A stretch of 5,387 nt of DNA from Patescibacteria group bacterium (GTDB lineage Bacteria > Patescibacteria > Microgenomatia > Daviesbacterales > UBA10151): the NCBI GenBank assembly GCA_023380995.1, contig JAMCTD010000056.1, positions 1 to 5,387 on the forward strand, in the 5' to 3' direction. The notes under the pieces were generated by a model. The model searched no databases. It was not told the origin of the DNA and saw nothing but the letters and a program-made list of their open reading frames with translations. The translations under genes and the position numbers were made by a program. Below are positions 1-5,059 of the stretch, piece by piece. Position 1 is the stretch's first letter; each line of letters begins with the position of its first letter.

Positions 1-216
1 CGGCAGGTCTTTTTTGTCTATTTTGACTTTTTTTGTCTCTGCCAGGAAAAATGGAGCCAGCAGAAGTGAGGCAAAAGCAAACCGGAGGAATGCTAAGCTC
101 ATGGGTGGGAATTCCTGCAGAGTAACTTTTGCCACCACAAAGTTTGCACCCCAAATAAGATGGGCAAAAAGCAGGACAAGATACGGAATTGGTTTTTTCA
201 GTATTTGAGAAGACAC
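1..216 (-). CDS. EamA/DMT-family membrane transporter, N-terminal part (runs off left edge)
   Basis: Only the first 72 codons are present; the gene continues beyond base 1. Reading from GTG at 216-214 gives MSSQILKKPIPYLVLLFAHL, then IWGANFVVAKVTLQEFPP and MSLAFLRFAFASLLLAPFFL. The W-G-x-N-F-V-x-x-K pattern in the first membrane helix, then a P-x-x-L-A-F-x-R-F second helix, is the classic start of EamA (drug/metabolite transporter) proteins, normally about 290-300 residues with ten helices in the inner membrane. A charged loop (ETKKVKIDKKD) follows helix 2. GTG is chosen because it is the only good start after the in-frame stop at 229-231 and lies 4 bases after the hisS stop; there is no clear Shine-Dalgarno, so it probably relies on translational coupling. 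As last visible gene of the His operon it may move an amino acid or derivative, but family members have many substrates and none can be named. Confidence 0.85.
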   Translation of the reverse strand, partial: MSSQILKKPIPYLVLLFAHLIWGANFVVAKVTLQEFPPMSLAFLRFAFASLLLAPFFLAETKKVKIDKKDLP

Positions 217-220
217 ACTA

Positions 221-1471
221 TTATGATGTCAGTTTTTGGATGGTTGCGTCAAGTGTAATCAGTTTTTCTTGGGTTTGGCTTTTGAGATTTTTTAATGTTA
301 GCCTATTCTCTTTAGCTTCATCGGGACCGATAATAATAACGTACTGAATTCCTTTTTGATCAGCATATTTTAACTGTTTTTCTAGTTTAGAATCTGGATC
401 AAGCCAGAGTTCGGTATTGATATTTTTGTTGCGGAGTTGGATGGCTGTATCTATGGATTTTTGTTCTAATTCTTTTGAAAATACTGTCACCAAAACTTTC
501 GAGGTAGTCAAATCAGCCGGGAAAAGATCTAATAGGTCCATAGCCTCAATGATTCTGTCAAAACCAAAAGCAACACCTACTGCAGGGATATCTTTTTCTG
601 AGGCAATTCCGATTAATTTATCATATCTGCCGCCTCCGGCAACCGAGCCGGCAGTATACCCTTCAACTTCGATTTCAAAGATCATGCCTGTGTAATAATC
701 TAAACCCCGGGCTAGAGTTGGTAAAAACTCACACCCCCGGGGTGTGATACCGAATTTTTGCAAATATGTGAGTATTTGCGAGATTCTTTCAGTTGGTTGA
801 AAGTTTTCTATCTCTTGGATGAAATAGGTAGCCCTTTCAGATCCAAAACCTTTTTCTATTAATTCAGTTAAAACCCCCTCGCGACCAATTTTTTTGAGTT
901 TATCAATAGTCCGGATGATAGAACTGATATCTTTTTCTGAGGCAATACCTTTTTTAACCATCAACGAGAAGATATTTCTGTCATTTATCAGTATTTTGAA
1001 TCTCTCAAAACCTAACTCCTTTAAAGACTGAGCCACAACTGCAAGCACTTCAGTATCAGACAGGGGAGAGCTAGAACCAACTGTATCAATATCACACTGC
1101 AAGAATTCTCTAAACCTTCCTTTTTGGGGATTTTCGGCCCGCCAGACAGGTTGGATTTGATAACGTTTGAACGGCATGGGTAGTTTATTGCCGTATTCTG
1201 CTACAACCCGGGCCAGGGGAACGGTTTGATCATATCTTAAGGCTACTTTACGGCCACCGTTATCCGTAAAACGATACATCAGCTTATCGCCTTCATCCCC
1301 ATATTTACCCAGTAAAACTTCTTCATACTCTAAAGCAGGAGTTTCTAGAGGCTCAAAACCAAAAGATTCAAAAACCCCTTTGAGCTTATTTACCACGTAT
1401 TGCCTTTTCCTCATCTGTAGAGGCAAAAAGTCTCTAAATCCTTTTAATGTTTGCGCCTTAATTTTATTCAT
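221..1471 (-). CDS. hisS: Histidyl-tRNA synthetase
   Basis: 416-residue class II synthetase that charges tRNA-His with histidine in the cytosol. Visible signatures: GFRDFLP at residues 11-17 and the motif 1 region that follows; YDQTVPLARVVAEY at 80-93; motif 2 at about 101-129 with the ATP-binding WRAENPQKGRFREF; the histidine-specific loop ARGLDYYTG at 254-262; AGGGRYD at 278-284; motif 3 GVAFGFDRI at 299-307; and an alpha/beta anticodon-binding domain from about 324 to the end (VLVTVFSKEL through YVIIIGPDEA). Catalytic arginine-bearing loops and the anticodon domain are both intact, so this is a true HisRS rather than the paralogue HisZ, which usually lacks the C-terminal domain. Length is normal. 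The ATG overlaps the preceding racemase stop by 8 bases (ATGAATAA), with GGAG at 1481-1478 inside that gene, so translation is probably coupled. It is the gene a tRNA-His T-box would most logically control. Confidence 0.97.
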   Translation of the reverse strand: MNKIKAQTLKGFRDFLPLQMRKRQYVVNKLKGVFESFGFEPLETPALEYEEVLLGKYGDEGDKLMYRFTDNGGRKVALRYDQTVPLARVVAEYGNKLPMPFKRYQIQPVWRAENPQKGRFREFLQCDIDTVGSSSPLSDTEVLAVVAQSLKELGFERFKILINDRNIFSLMVKKGIASEKDISSIIRTIDKLKKIGREGVLTELIEKGFGSERATYFIQEIENFQPTERISQILTYLQKFGITPRGCEFLPTLARGLDYYTGMIFEIEVEGYTAGSVAGGGRYDKLIGIASEKDIPAVGVAFGFDRIIEAMDLLDLFPADLTTSKVLVTVFSKELEQKSIDTAIQLRNKNINTELWLDPDSKLEKQLKYADQKGIQYVIIIGPDEAKENRLTLKNLKSQTQEKLITLDATIQKLTS

Positions 1472-2120
1472 AACTTTCTCCTATCTTAACAACTTTGGCA
1501 CCAACAGTAAACTTAGTTCCTTTAATTTTGACAGAGATTGTTTCTCCTGTTGGTTGAATAATATTTTCTGAACCAGTTATTAAGGCGCATGCAATACTTC
1601 CTGAACCACAAGCTGTTTCTTTGAATAAAGAATCAGTTTTCTTTACAAACACATAAGGGGTAATTTTATTTTCCTTATAGAAAACTACCCCAAATGCCGG
1701 CAAATTATATTTTTCAGCAAATCTTGAGAGATATCTTTTAGAGACTTTAGGCTCGCTGTTACTACAAATAAATCCGATACCGGCAAGTAAAACTATATTT
1801 TCTATCTTCTTAAATGGAAGATCTAACTCTATGGAAGTATTGTCGTTTATGTTTTTGTATCTGACAGGTTTAGTTAACCCACTTGTTAGTAATAAGCCAG
1901 AATTCGATAACTGCGAAGCTAAAGAAAGAGTTGAGTTAATGCATAATTCATCGCCCATCATTATTAGTTTTGGCAAATTCGCTCTAGTCTCTTCAACAAA
2001 TCCTACCTGCTCAAATCCCCCCAAATATTTACTAATAATTTTATTTTTTTGATTAGAGGGACAACCCCACACAAGAAGAGTAGAATTTCCACCGGCAATT
2101 AAATAGTTTCTCATTTCCAT
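1464..2120 (-). CDS. CntK-like two-cysteine amino-acid (histidine?) racemase, DapF superfamily
   Basis: About 218 residues from ATG 2120. Cofactor-independent racemases of the DapF fold use one cysteine from each half of the protein as acid/base pair, and both are visible: MMGDELCINSTLSLA (first Cys) and KETACGSGSIACAL (second Cys). The N-terminal GGNSTLLVWG replaces the HGxGNDF of DapF, and EQVGFVEET follows. The EQVGF stretch, the G-N-x-T-x-L-V start and the CGSGS second site resemble the staphylococcal histidine racemase CntK as I remember it, more than diaminopimelate epimerase, whose CGNG and ER/GT substrate motifs are altered here. The protein is shorter than DapF or CntK (about 270). 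Its place between hisG-hisI and hisS, under a His-type T-box, favours L-/D-histidine interconversion; this is inference. Start: an upstream ATG at 2180 lies deep in hisG, whereas ATG 2120 follows the hisG stop and has AAGGA 7 bases before it. Confidence 0.75.
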   Translation of the reverse strand: MEMRNYLIAGGNSTLLVWGCPSNQKNKIISKYLGGFEQVGFVEETRANLPKLIMMGDELCINSTLSLASQLSNSGLLLTSGLTKPVRYKNINDNTSIELDLPFKKIENIVLLAGIGFICSNSEPKVSKRYLSRFAEKYNLPAFGVVFYKENKITPYVFVKKTDSLFKETACGSGSIACALITGSENIIQPTGETISVKIKGTKFTVGAKVVKIGESYE

Positions 2121-2127
2121 ATCGATA

Positions 2128-2132
2128 TCCTT
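2128..2132 (-). promoter_or_regulatory. Ribosome binding site deciding the racemase start
   Basis: AAGGA overlaps the hisG TAA stop (2133-2131) and sits 7 bases before ATG 2120. It supports 2120 rather than the ATG at 2180, which has no comparable site and would force a 50-base overlap with hisG. A second in-frame ATG at 2114 is a minor alternative. Confidence 0.65.
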
Positions 2133-3153
2133 AAATCTGGTCAAAACAAGATACAGTACCTCTGTGACAAATAGGTTCAAATGGAGTCTTAATGAAGACT
2201 CTTAGAGCATCATTATCGCAATCTGTTTCCCATCTTTGAATGAATAATCTGTTACCTGATTTTTCACCTTTAAGCCAAAGTTCTCCTCTTGTTCTGGACC
2301 AGAATACAACTTCTCCTAGTAAACGTGAGAGATAATAGGCTTCAGTATCCATAAAGCCCTGCATAAAATCTTTCTCGGTTTCAGTATCTTTAATGTTAGC
2401 TGGAACTACAAACACATCATTTACAGGATCTTTGAGTTTGGAAAAATCAAGCTTGACTTCAGGTAAGATTGGTTTAATATCGCTTAAGTTAATTCCAGCC
2501 TGAACTCTTCTGATTCTAAAATTCAATCGATCCATAATTCTTCTTGACCCTTTTTGACTATAGGAAGCAGGGTTTGCAATCAGTATAGATTCAAACTTTT
2601 GTAGATCTTGTAGCTCCCTTATGCCATTGTCTCTCATAGTGTCACCTGACTCCGTAATATCAGCTATGGCAGCTACGTTTGGATAAATATAAGGAGCAAT
2701 TTCAACAGATCCATTCTGCTTCTTTGTTTGTACATTAACTCCCAGTTCTGCTAATCTGTTGCATGTAATGCGCGGAAAAGAAGTAGCTATAACAGCTCCT
2801 GATAATTGAGAAAGATCTGTGATGGTTGTATTTTGAGGAACACCTACCGTAAACCTACATCTACCAAATCCTAAACGGGCAAGAATATTAACATTAGGTT
2901 GATACTCTTCAACTAGATCTTCTCCAATTATTCCTAAATCAGCAGCGCCTTCTTCTACGCAAGTTAATACATCACCATTTTTAAGCAGTAAAATATCCAA
3001 AGGGAAATTAGATACTGAAGCCATTAGTTGTTTGCCCTGAAATTCAAAGTTAAGGCCACAAGCTCTCAATAGGTCTTGTGATCCATTTGAAAGACGACCG
3101 CTTTTCTGTACTGCTATTCTTAGTTTTGTTTCTTGTTCATTCATTCTTTCCAT
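2131..3153 (-). CDS. Fused ATP phosphoribosyltransferase (HisG) and phosphoribosyl-AMP cyclohydrolase (HisI)
   Basis: 340 residues. Residues about 11-222 are the HisG catalytic domain (ATP + PRPP to phosphoribosyl-ATP, step 1 of histidine synthesis): LRIAVQKSGRLS at the start, NFPLDILLLKNGDV, ADLGIIGEDLVEEY, GFGRCRFTVGVP, GSVEIAPY, and the PRPP loop ADITESGDTMRDNG at 164-177. The NFPLDIL-type sequence resembles long-form HisG, yet the usual C-terminal regulatory (histidine-binding) domain is missing. Instead, after a linker of about 25 residues, residues 249-340 are HisI (step 3): FWSRTRGELWLKGEKSGN at 284-301, the metal-binding DCDNDAL at 311-317 and CHRGTVSCF at 329-337, so the three zinc cysteines (312, 329, 336) are all kept. 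The frame is continuous, with no frameshift. HisE (step 2) is absent here. Start: ATG 3153 with GGGAGG 7 bases upstream; the in-frame GTG at 3177 is less likely. I do not recall this fusion being described. Confidence 0.93.
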   Translation of the reverse strand: MERMNEQETKLRIAVQKSGRLSNGSQDLLRACGLNFEFQGKQLMASVSNFPLDILLLKNGDVLTCVEEGAADLGIIGEDLVEEYQPNVNILARLGFGRCRFTVGVPQNTTITDLSQLSGAVIATSFPRITCNRLAELGVNVQTKKQNGSVEIAPYIYPNVAAIADITESGDTMRDNGIRELQDLQKFESILIANPASYSQKGSRRIMDRLNFRIRRVQAGINLSDIKPILPEVKLDFSKLKDPVNDVFVVPANIKDTETEKDFMQGFMDTEAYYLSRLLGEVVFWSRTRGELWLKGEKSGNRLFIQRWETDCDNDALRVFIKTPFEPICHRGTVSCFDQI

Positions 3154-3242
3154 TAAAAAACCTCCCGTTCTTTGCACACTAACCCATAAAGGCTAATGAA
3201 CAAGGAACGAGAGGGTTTAATCCATTAAAAAAGGACCTCCCG
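3149..3242 (-). repeat. Imperfect direct repeat of the RBS/start region
   Basis: Two near-identical copies: copy 1 (3242-3221) reads CGGGAGG-TCC-TTTTTT-AATGGA and copy 2 (3167-3149) reads CGGGAGG-TTTTTT-AATGGA. They differ only by the three bases TCC and start 75 bases apart. Copy 1 forms the 3' arm of the T-box terminator and precedes a two-codon ORF, ATG GAT TAA (3225-3217). Copy 2 is the working RBS and ATG of hisG-hisI. Confidence 0.7.
3155..3218 (-). promoter_or_regulatory. Long hairpin that sequesters the hisG-hisI ribosome binding site (possible second terminator)
   Basis: The 5' arm AAACCCTCTCGTTC (3218-3205) pairs with the 3' arm GAACGGGAGGTTT (3170-3158): 13 pairs with a single bulged C and one G-U. 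The 34-base loop holds a smaller hairpin, TAGCC (3195-3191) with GGTTA (3184-3180). The 3' arm contains GGGAGG, the Shine-Dalgarno of the hisG-hisI ATG, and ends in a run of six T. The same structure could therefore stop transcription or hide the RBS. It lies downstream of the T-box terminator, so it would act as a second checkpoint on read-through transcripts. The pairing is read from the sequence; the function is inference. Confidence 0.6.
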
Positions 3243-3249
3243 CGGTCCC
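3227..3249 (-). terminator. Rho-independent terminator of the T-box
   Basis: GGGACC (3249-3244) pairs with GGTCCT (3237-3232) around the loop GCGGGA, followed directly by six T (3232-3227). Its 3' arm shares TCC with the antiterminator helix, so the two folds exclude each other, as expected for a T-box. The stem is short (5-6 pairs). Confidence 0.8.
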
Positions 3250-3411
3250 ATCCTGTTTTCTGTAATCTGTTTCCAAACTACAGCTCTTAGTGGCGACTCC
3301 GGTTTTCCGACATCGTCTGTTGATATTTTACAGCCTCAACTTCTGGAATACATTTTTGTATTCAGCTCCTGGATCGTGACTCCAGTAAAACGCTTTTAAT
3401 ATTAAATTGTA
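3227..3411 (-). promoter_or_regulatory. T-box riboswitch leader, probably tRNA-His specific
   Basis: The 14-base T-box signature is AGGATGGGACCGCG (3254-3241), one base from the consensus AGGGTGGNACCGCG; the deviating A is matched downstream because AGGA (3254-3251) can pair with TCCT (3235-3232), the first antiterminator helix. The bulge TGGG (3250-3247) complements CCCA, the 3' end of bacterial tRNA-His with its unusual C73. Upstream hairpins in order: CTGGA-GTCACGA-TCCAG (3385-3369), whose 7-base loop carries CAC (3378-3376), a histidine codon followed by a purine; CTGAATAC with GTATTC-C-AG (3365-3343); GTTGA with TCAAC (3340-3319); CGATGTCGG with CCGGAGTCG (3315-3294); and a stem-III-like CTGTA with TACAG (3283-3260). 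No classical long Stem I with a loop-E specifier bulge is obvious, so the fold looks compact. Low tRNA-His charging would favour the antiterminator and expression of the operon. Start inferred from the promoter. Confidence 0.87.
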
Positions 3412-3417
3412 TTTATT

Positions 3418-3445
3418 AGTATATCACAAAAGCTTCAGTTGTCAA
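3418..3445 (-). promoter_or_regulatory. Sigma70-type promoter of the histidine operon
   Basis: TTGACA (3445-3440) is a perfect -35 box; 16 bases on, TATACT (3423-3418) is a 5/6 match to TATAAT, preceded by TGA, an extended -10. Transcription would start near 3411, just before the T-box leader. Confidence 0.85.
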
Positions 3446-3478
3446 ATTTTACTATCGGATACAAGAAGTGTGCAATTT

Positions 3479-3512
3479 CACCGTTACCGCACCGTAACGG
3501 ACCGTTACGGTG
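3479..3512. repeat. Three tandem CCGTnACGG palindromes, operator-like
   Basis: Units: CCGTTACCG (3481-3489, one mismatch), CCGTAACGG (3492-3500) and CCGTTACGG (3502-3510), spaced 11 and 10 bases, about one helical turn. Each 9-mer is a palindrome around a central base. Units 2 and 3 also form a perfect 11-base inverted repeat, CACCGTAACGG, A, CCGTTACGGTG, centred at 3501. The block is GC-rich in an AT-rich spacer and lies upstream of both divergent promoters (34 bases from the hisG -35 box, 44 bases from the plus-strand -10). No T-run follows, so it is not a terminator. A multi-site repressor or activator operator is the most likely role; the protein is unknown. Confidence 0.75.
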
Positions 3513-3555
3513 ATTAGAGCGTCAAACACGGCTAAACATGATATTGTAAAAGTGT

Positions 3556-3561
3556 GATAAT
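3556..3561 (+). promoter_or_regulatory. Putative -10 element of the nucleotidyltransferase gene
   Basis: GATAAT with an upstream TGT (extended -10-like) lies 9 bases before ATG 3571; no good -35 box is seen. Initiation would fall at about 3568-3571, giving almost no 5' leader, and no Shine-Dalgarno is visible. Confidence 0.45.
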
Positions 3562-3570
3562 ATATATTCC

Positions 3571-4278
3571 ATGGTTAAGACGGCAATAATTTTAGCAGGA
3601 GGAAAAGGGGAAAGACTCCGTCCCTATACCAATGACCGGCCTAAGGTCATGGTAGAACTGGATGGTAAACCGATTCTGGCTTGGCAAATAGAGTGGCTAA
3701 AATCTTACGGTATTAAAAAGTTTGTTCTGACAGTAAGTTACAAATATGAGGTAGTGAAGAAGTATTTTGGCGACGGCTCAAAATTTGGCATTGAAGTAGA
3801 TTATTCCATTGAAGAAACTCCGCTGGGTCGGGGTGGAGGAATAAAAAAAGCTTTTAGCAGTCCTTTAGTTGCCGGGGAATCAGATGTGGTGGTTTGCAAT
3901 GGGGATATTATTACTAAGCTTAATTTGACAGATATGATTACTGCCCATCTTGACCAAAAAGCTCTGGTGACCCTTCTTTTGGTTCCTTATCTTTCCAGAT
4001 GGGGAGTAGTCAAAATCGATGAGCAAAACCGTATAATCGGGTTTGAAGAGAAGCCAAAATTACCGTATTGGATTAACGGTGGCATATATTTATTTAATAA
4101 AGGAGTGGAACCAATGTTGCCGGAAGTCGGCGACCATGAAAAAGAAACTTTTCCGAAAATTCCAAAGGAAAAGTTTTTAGGCTTTAAGGATGAAGGATTC
4201 TGGCGGGCTGTTGATGTGGTGAAAGATAAATCCGAAGCGGAAAGTTTCCTTAAAACCGGTAAACAGGATTTTAGTTAG
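3571..4278 (+). CDS. Sugar-1-phosphate nucleotidyltransferase (NTP_transferase family)
   Basis: 235-residue cytosolic enzyme that joins a sugar 1-phosphate to an NTP, releasing pyrophosphate and making an NDP-sugar for surface polysaccharides or glycans. Shown by the N-terminal nucleotide-binding signature GGKGERLRPYT followed by RPKVMVEL (residues 10-30), the metal-binding NGDI at 110-113, FEEKP at 158-162 and NGGIYLF at 169-175. The length fits the single-domain mannose-1-phosphate guanylyl- or HddC-like group rather than larger enzymes with a beta-helix tail. The usual W-x-D-I-G-T-P near the end is replaced by FWRAVDVVKDK (210-220), keeping Asp215; the second metal site may thus differ. 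The sugar and nucleotide cannot be deduced. It is divergent from the histidine operon and convergent with the secreted-protein gene, whose stop overlaps its own by 8 bases. Probably monocistronic and possibly leaderless. ATG 3571 is the first start after the -10 element. Confidence 0.92.
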   Translation: MVKTAIILAGGKGERLRPYTNDRPKVMVELDGKPILAWQIEWLKSYGIKKFVLTVSYKYEVVKKYFGDGSKFGIEVDYSIEETPLGRGGGIKKAFSSPLVAGESDVVVCNGDIITKLNLTDMITAHLDQKALVTLLLVPYLSRWGVVKIDEQNRIIGFEEKPKLPYWINGGIYLFNKGVEPMLPEVGDHEKETFPKIPKEKFLGFKDEGFWRAVDVVKDKSEAESFLKTGKQDFS

Positions 4279-5059
4279 CCTTTTTTAAGGCAGGTTTGGC
4301 AGACGGGCTGGCAATTCGAGCAGAGGGTGTTGCTATCTTTTTAGGTTTAATCACTCCACCTTGGGGTATTGCATAAATAAAGCCAGCCTTAAAAATATCA
4401 TTTTTATCCTGGTTGCCGGTTAATATAACAAAGGTGTTTAGTTTGATTCCGGACATAGAAGGTATGGATACGGCAACGACCTTGGAATCGCTATTTTTTA
4501 AGGTTACCAACTGATCCGAGATAGAGATTATCTGTCCCCAAAGAAAAGTTTTTTGCTGCTTCGGAGGTTCTGGTAATAAAATAATCTTCCTGGCGGTTAA
4601 TACTCCTACCTCATCTGTATCGCCCAAAGCAGCAATATAATCATCCTCTGCTAAATTTTTCTGTGAATATTTTGCCTGCCCTGAGCTTGTCGAACGGGTT
4701 TTCCCTTTAACTTTACTTTCGAACACGGTGTCTTGGTTTATACTGATTAGTTTTGGATTAGATGCTGTCGAGAGAGTTATCGAATTGTCGGATTTTTGTT
4801 TAATTTTTCCTATGTATGCTTTATCCTTTAGTTTGCGGTCAACGACTTGTTTAAGTTGGGCGGCTTTCGAAGCAATTTCTTTTTTTAAATCTTCAAGTTT
4901 TGCTTTGATATCAGCAGAGGGAGTAGAATCTGCAGCGAAGACTCTTAAGGGCAAGAATAAAGCGATAAGAATAAAGAATAAAGGTATTAAAAGCTTAATT
5001 TTCGAACTAAGAAAATAGTCCACGTCTATTCTTGATTCTAATTGCTTAATTCTAATCAT
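4271..5059 (-). CDS. Secreted or membrane-anchored protein with two DUF5666-like beta repeats
   Basis: 262 residues, function unknown. After a long polar start comes a signal peptide or anchor: K-rich residues 20-22, hydrophobic core LLIPLFFILIALFLPL (23-38) and an AxA-like site VFA-A at 40-43. Residues 49-80 are Lys/Glu/Ala-rich and probably coiled coil (IKAKLEDLKKEIASKAAQL). Two related beta-rich units follow: AYIGKIKQKSDNSITL through RKIILL (81-162) and FLWGQIISISDQLVTL through GFIYAI (172-231), resembling the small-barrel DUF5666 pattern of G-x-I, TL/TV and a final alteration of A-x-x-I. The tail (238-262) is Pro/Ala/Ser/Lys-rich and disordered, perhaps cell-wall-facing. Residues 121-129 (TRSTSSGQA) are encoded by a dispersed repeat. 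Start: ATG overlaps the upstream stop as ATGA, with GGAG at 5068-5065, 5 bases before it. Translationally coupled to the Ig-like protein gene; both are presumably cell-surface proteins. The DUF5666 assignment is by pattern only. Confidence 0.85.
   Translation of the reverse strand: MIRIKQLESRIDVDYFLSSKIKLLIPLFFILIALFLPLRVFAADSTPSADIKAKLEDLKKEIASKAAQLKQVVDRKLKDKAYIGKIKQKSDNSITLSTASNPKLISINQDTVFESKVKGKTRSTSSGQAKYSQKNLAEDDYIAALGDTDEVGVLTARKIILLPEPPKQQKTFLWGQIISISDQLVTLKNSDSKVVAVSIPSMSGIKLNTFVILTGNQDKNDIFKAGFIYAIPQGGVIKPKKIATPSARIASPSAKPALKKAN
4679..4698. repeat. Dispersed CTTGTCGAA-type repeat inside a coding region
   Basis: CCCTGAGCTTGTCGAACGGG matches, apart from one extra or altered base near the end, the short element containing CTTCGACAAGCTCAGGG that I recall as abundant in many bacterial genomes, including CPR draft genomes, where it often yields the peptide STSSGQA when read in frame. 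Here it yields exactly TRSTSSGQA in the secreted protein, between the two halves of the first beta repeat, without breaking the frame. Confidence 0.65.

Noticed and set aside
14..208. Plus-strand ORF of 64 codons
   Set aside because: It is antisense to the EamA transporter start, which has clear family patterns on the minus strand.
417..695. Plus-strand ORF of 92 codons
   Set aside because: Lies wholly antisense to hisS with no RBS or recognisable protein; same for 1380-1571, 1831-2052 and 4728-5018 over other real genes.
221..1471. HisZ regulatory subunit
   Set aside because: All HisRS catalytic motifs and the anticodon-binding domain are present.
1464..2120. Diaminopimelate epimerase (DapF)
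   Set aside because: GNDF, CGNG and the ER/GT substrate motifs are altered, while EQVGF and CGSGS point to the CntK side of the superfamily.
2121..2180. ATG 2180 as racemase start
   Set aside because: Adds 20 unrelated residues that overlap the end of hisI; ATG 2120 has AAGGA and begins just before the conserved fold.
2184..2199. Small hairpin AGTCTT-AATG-AAGACT
   Set aside because: Short, inside the HisI coding sequence, no T-run; likely chance.
3154..3177. GTG start at 3177 for hisG-hisI
   Set aside because: It would translate through the RBS GGGAGG; the ATG at 3153 has that RBS at good spacing, and homology begins after it.
3479..3512. Intrinsic terminator or CRISPR-like array
   Set aside because: No T-run on either side, one-base loop, and units directly abutting without spacers.
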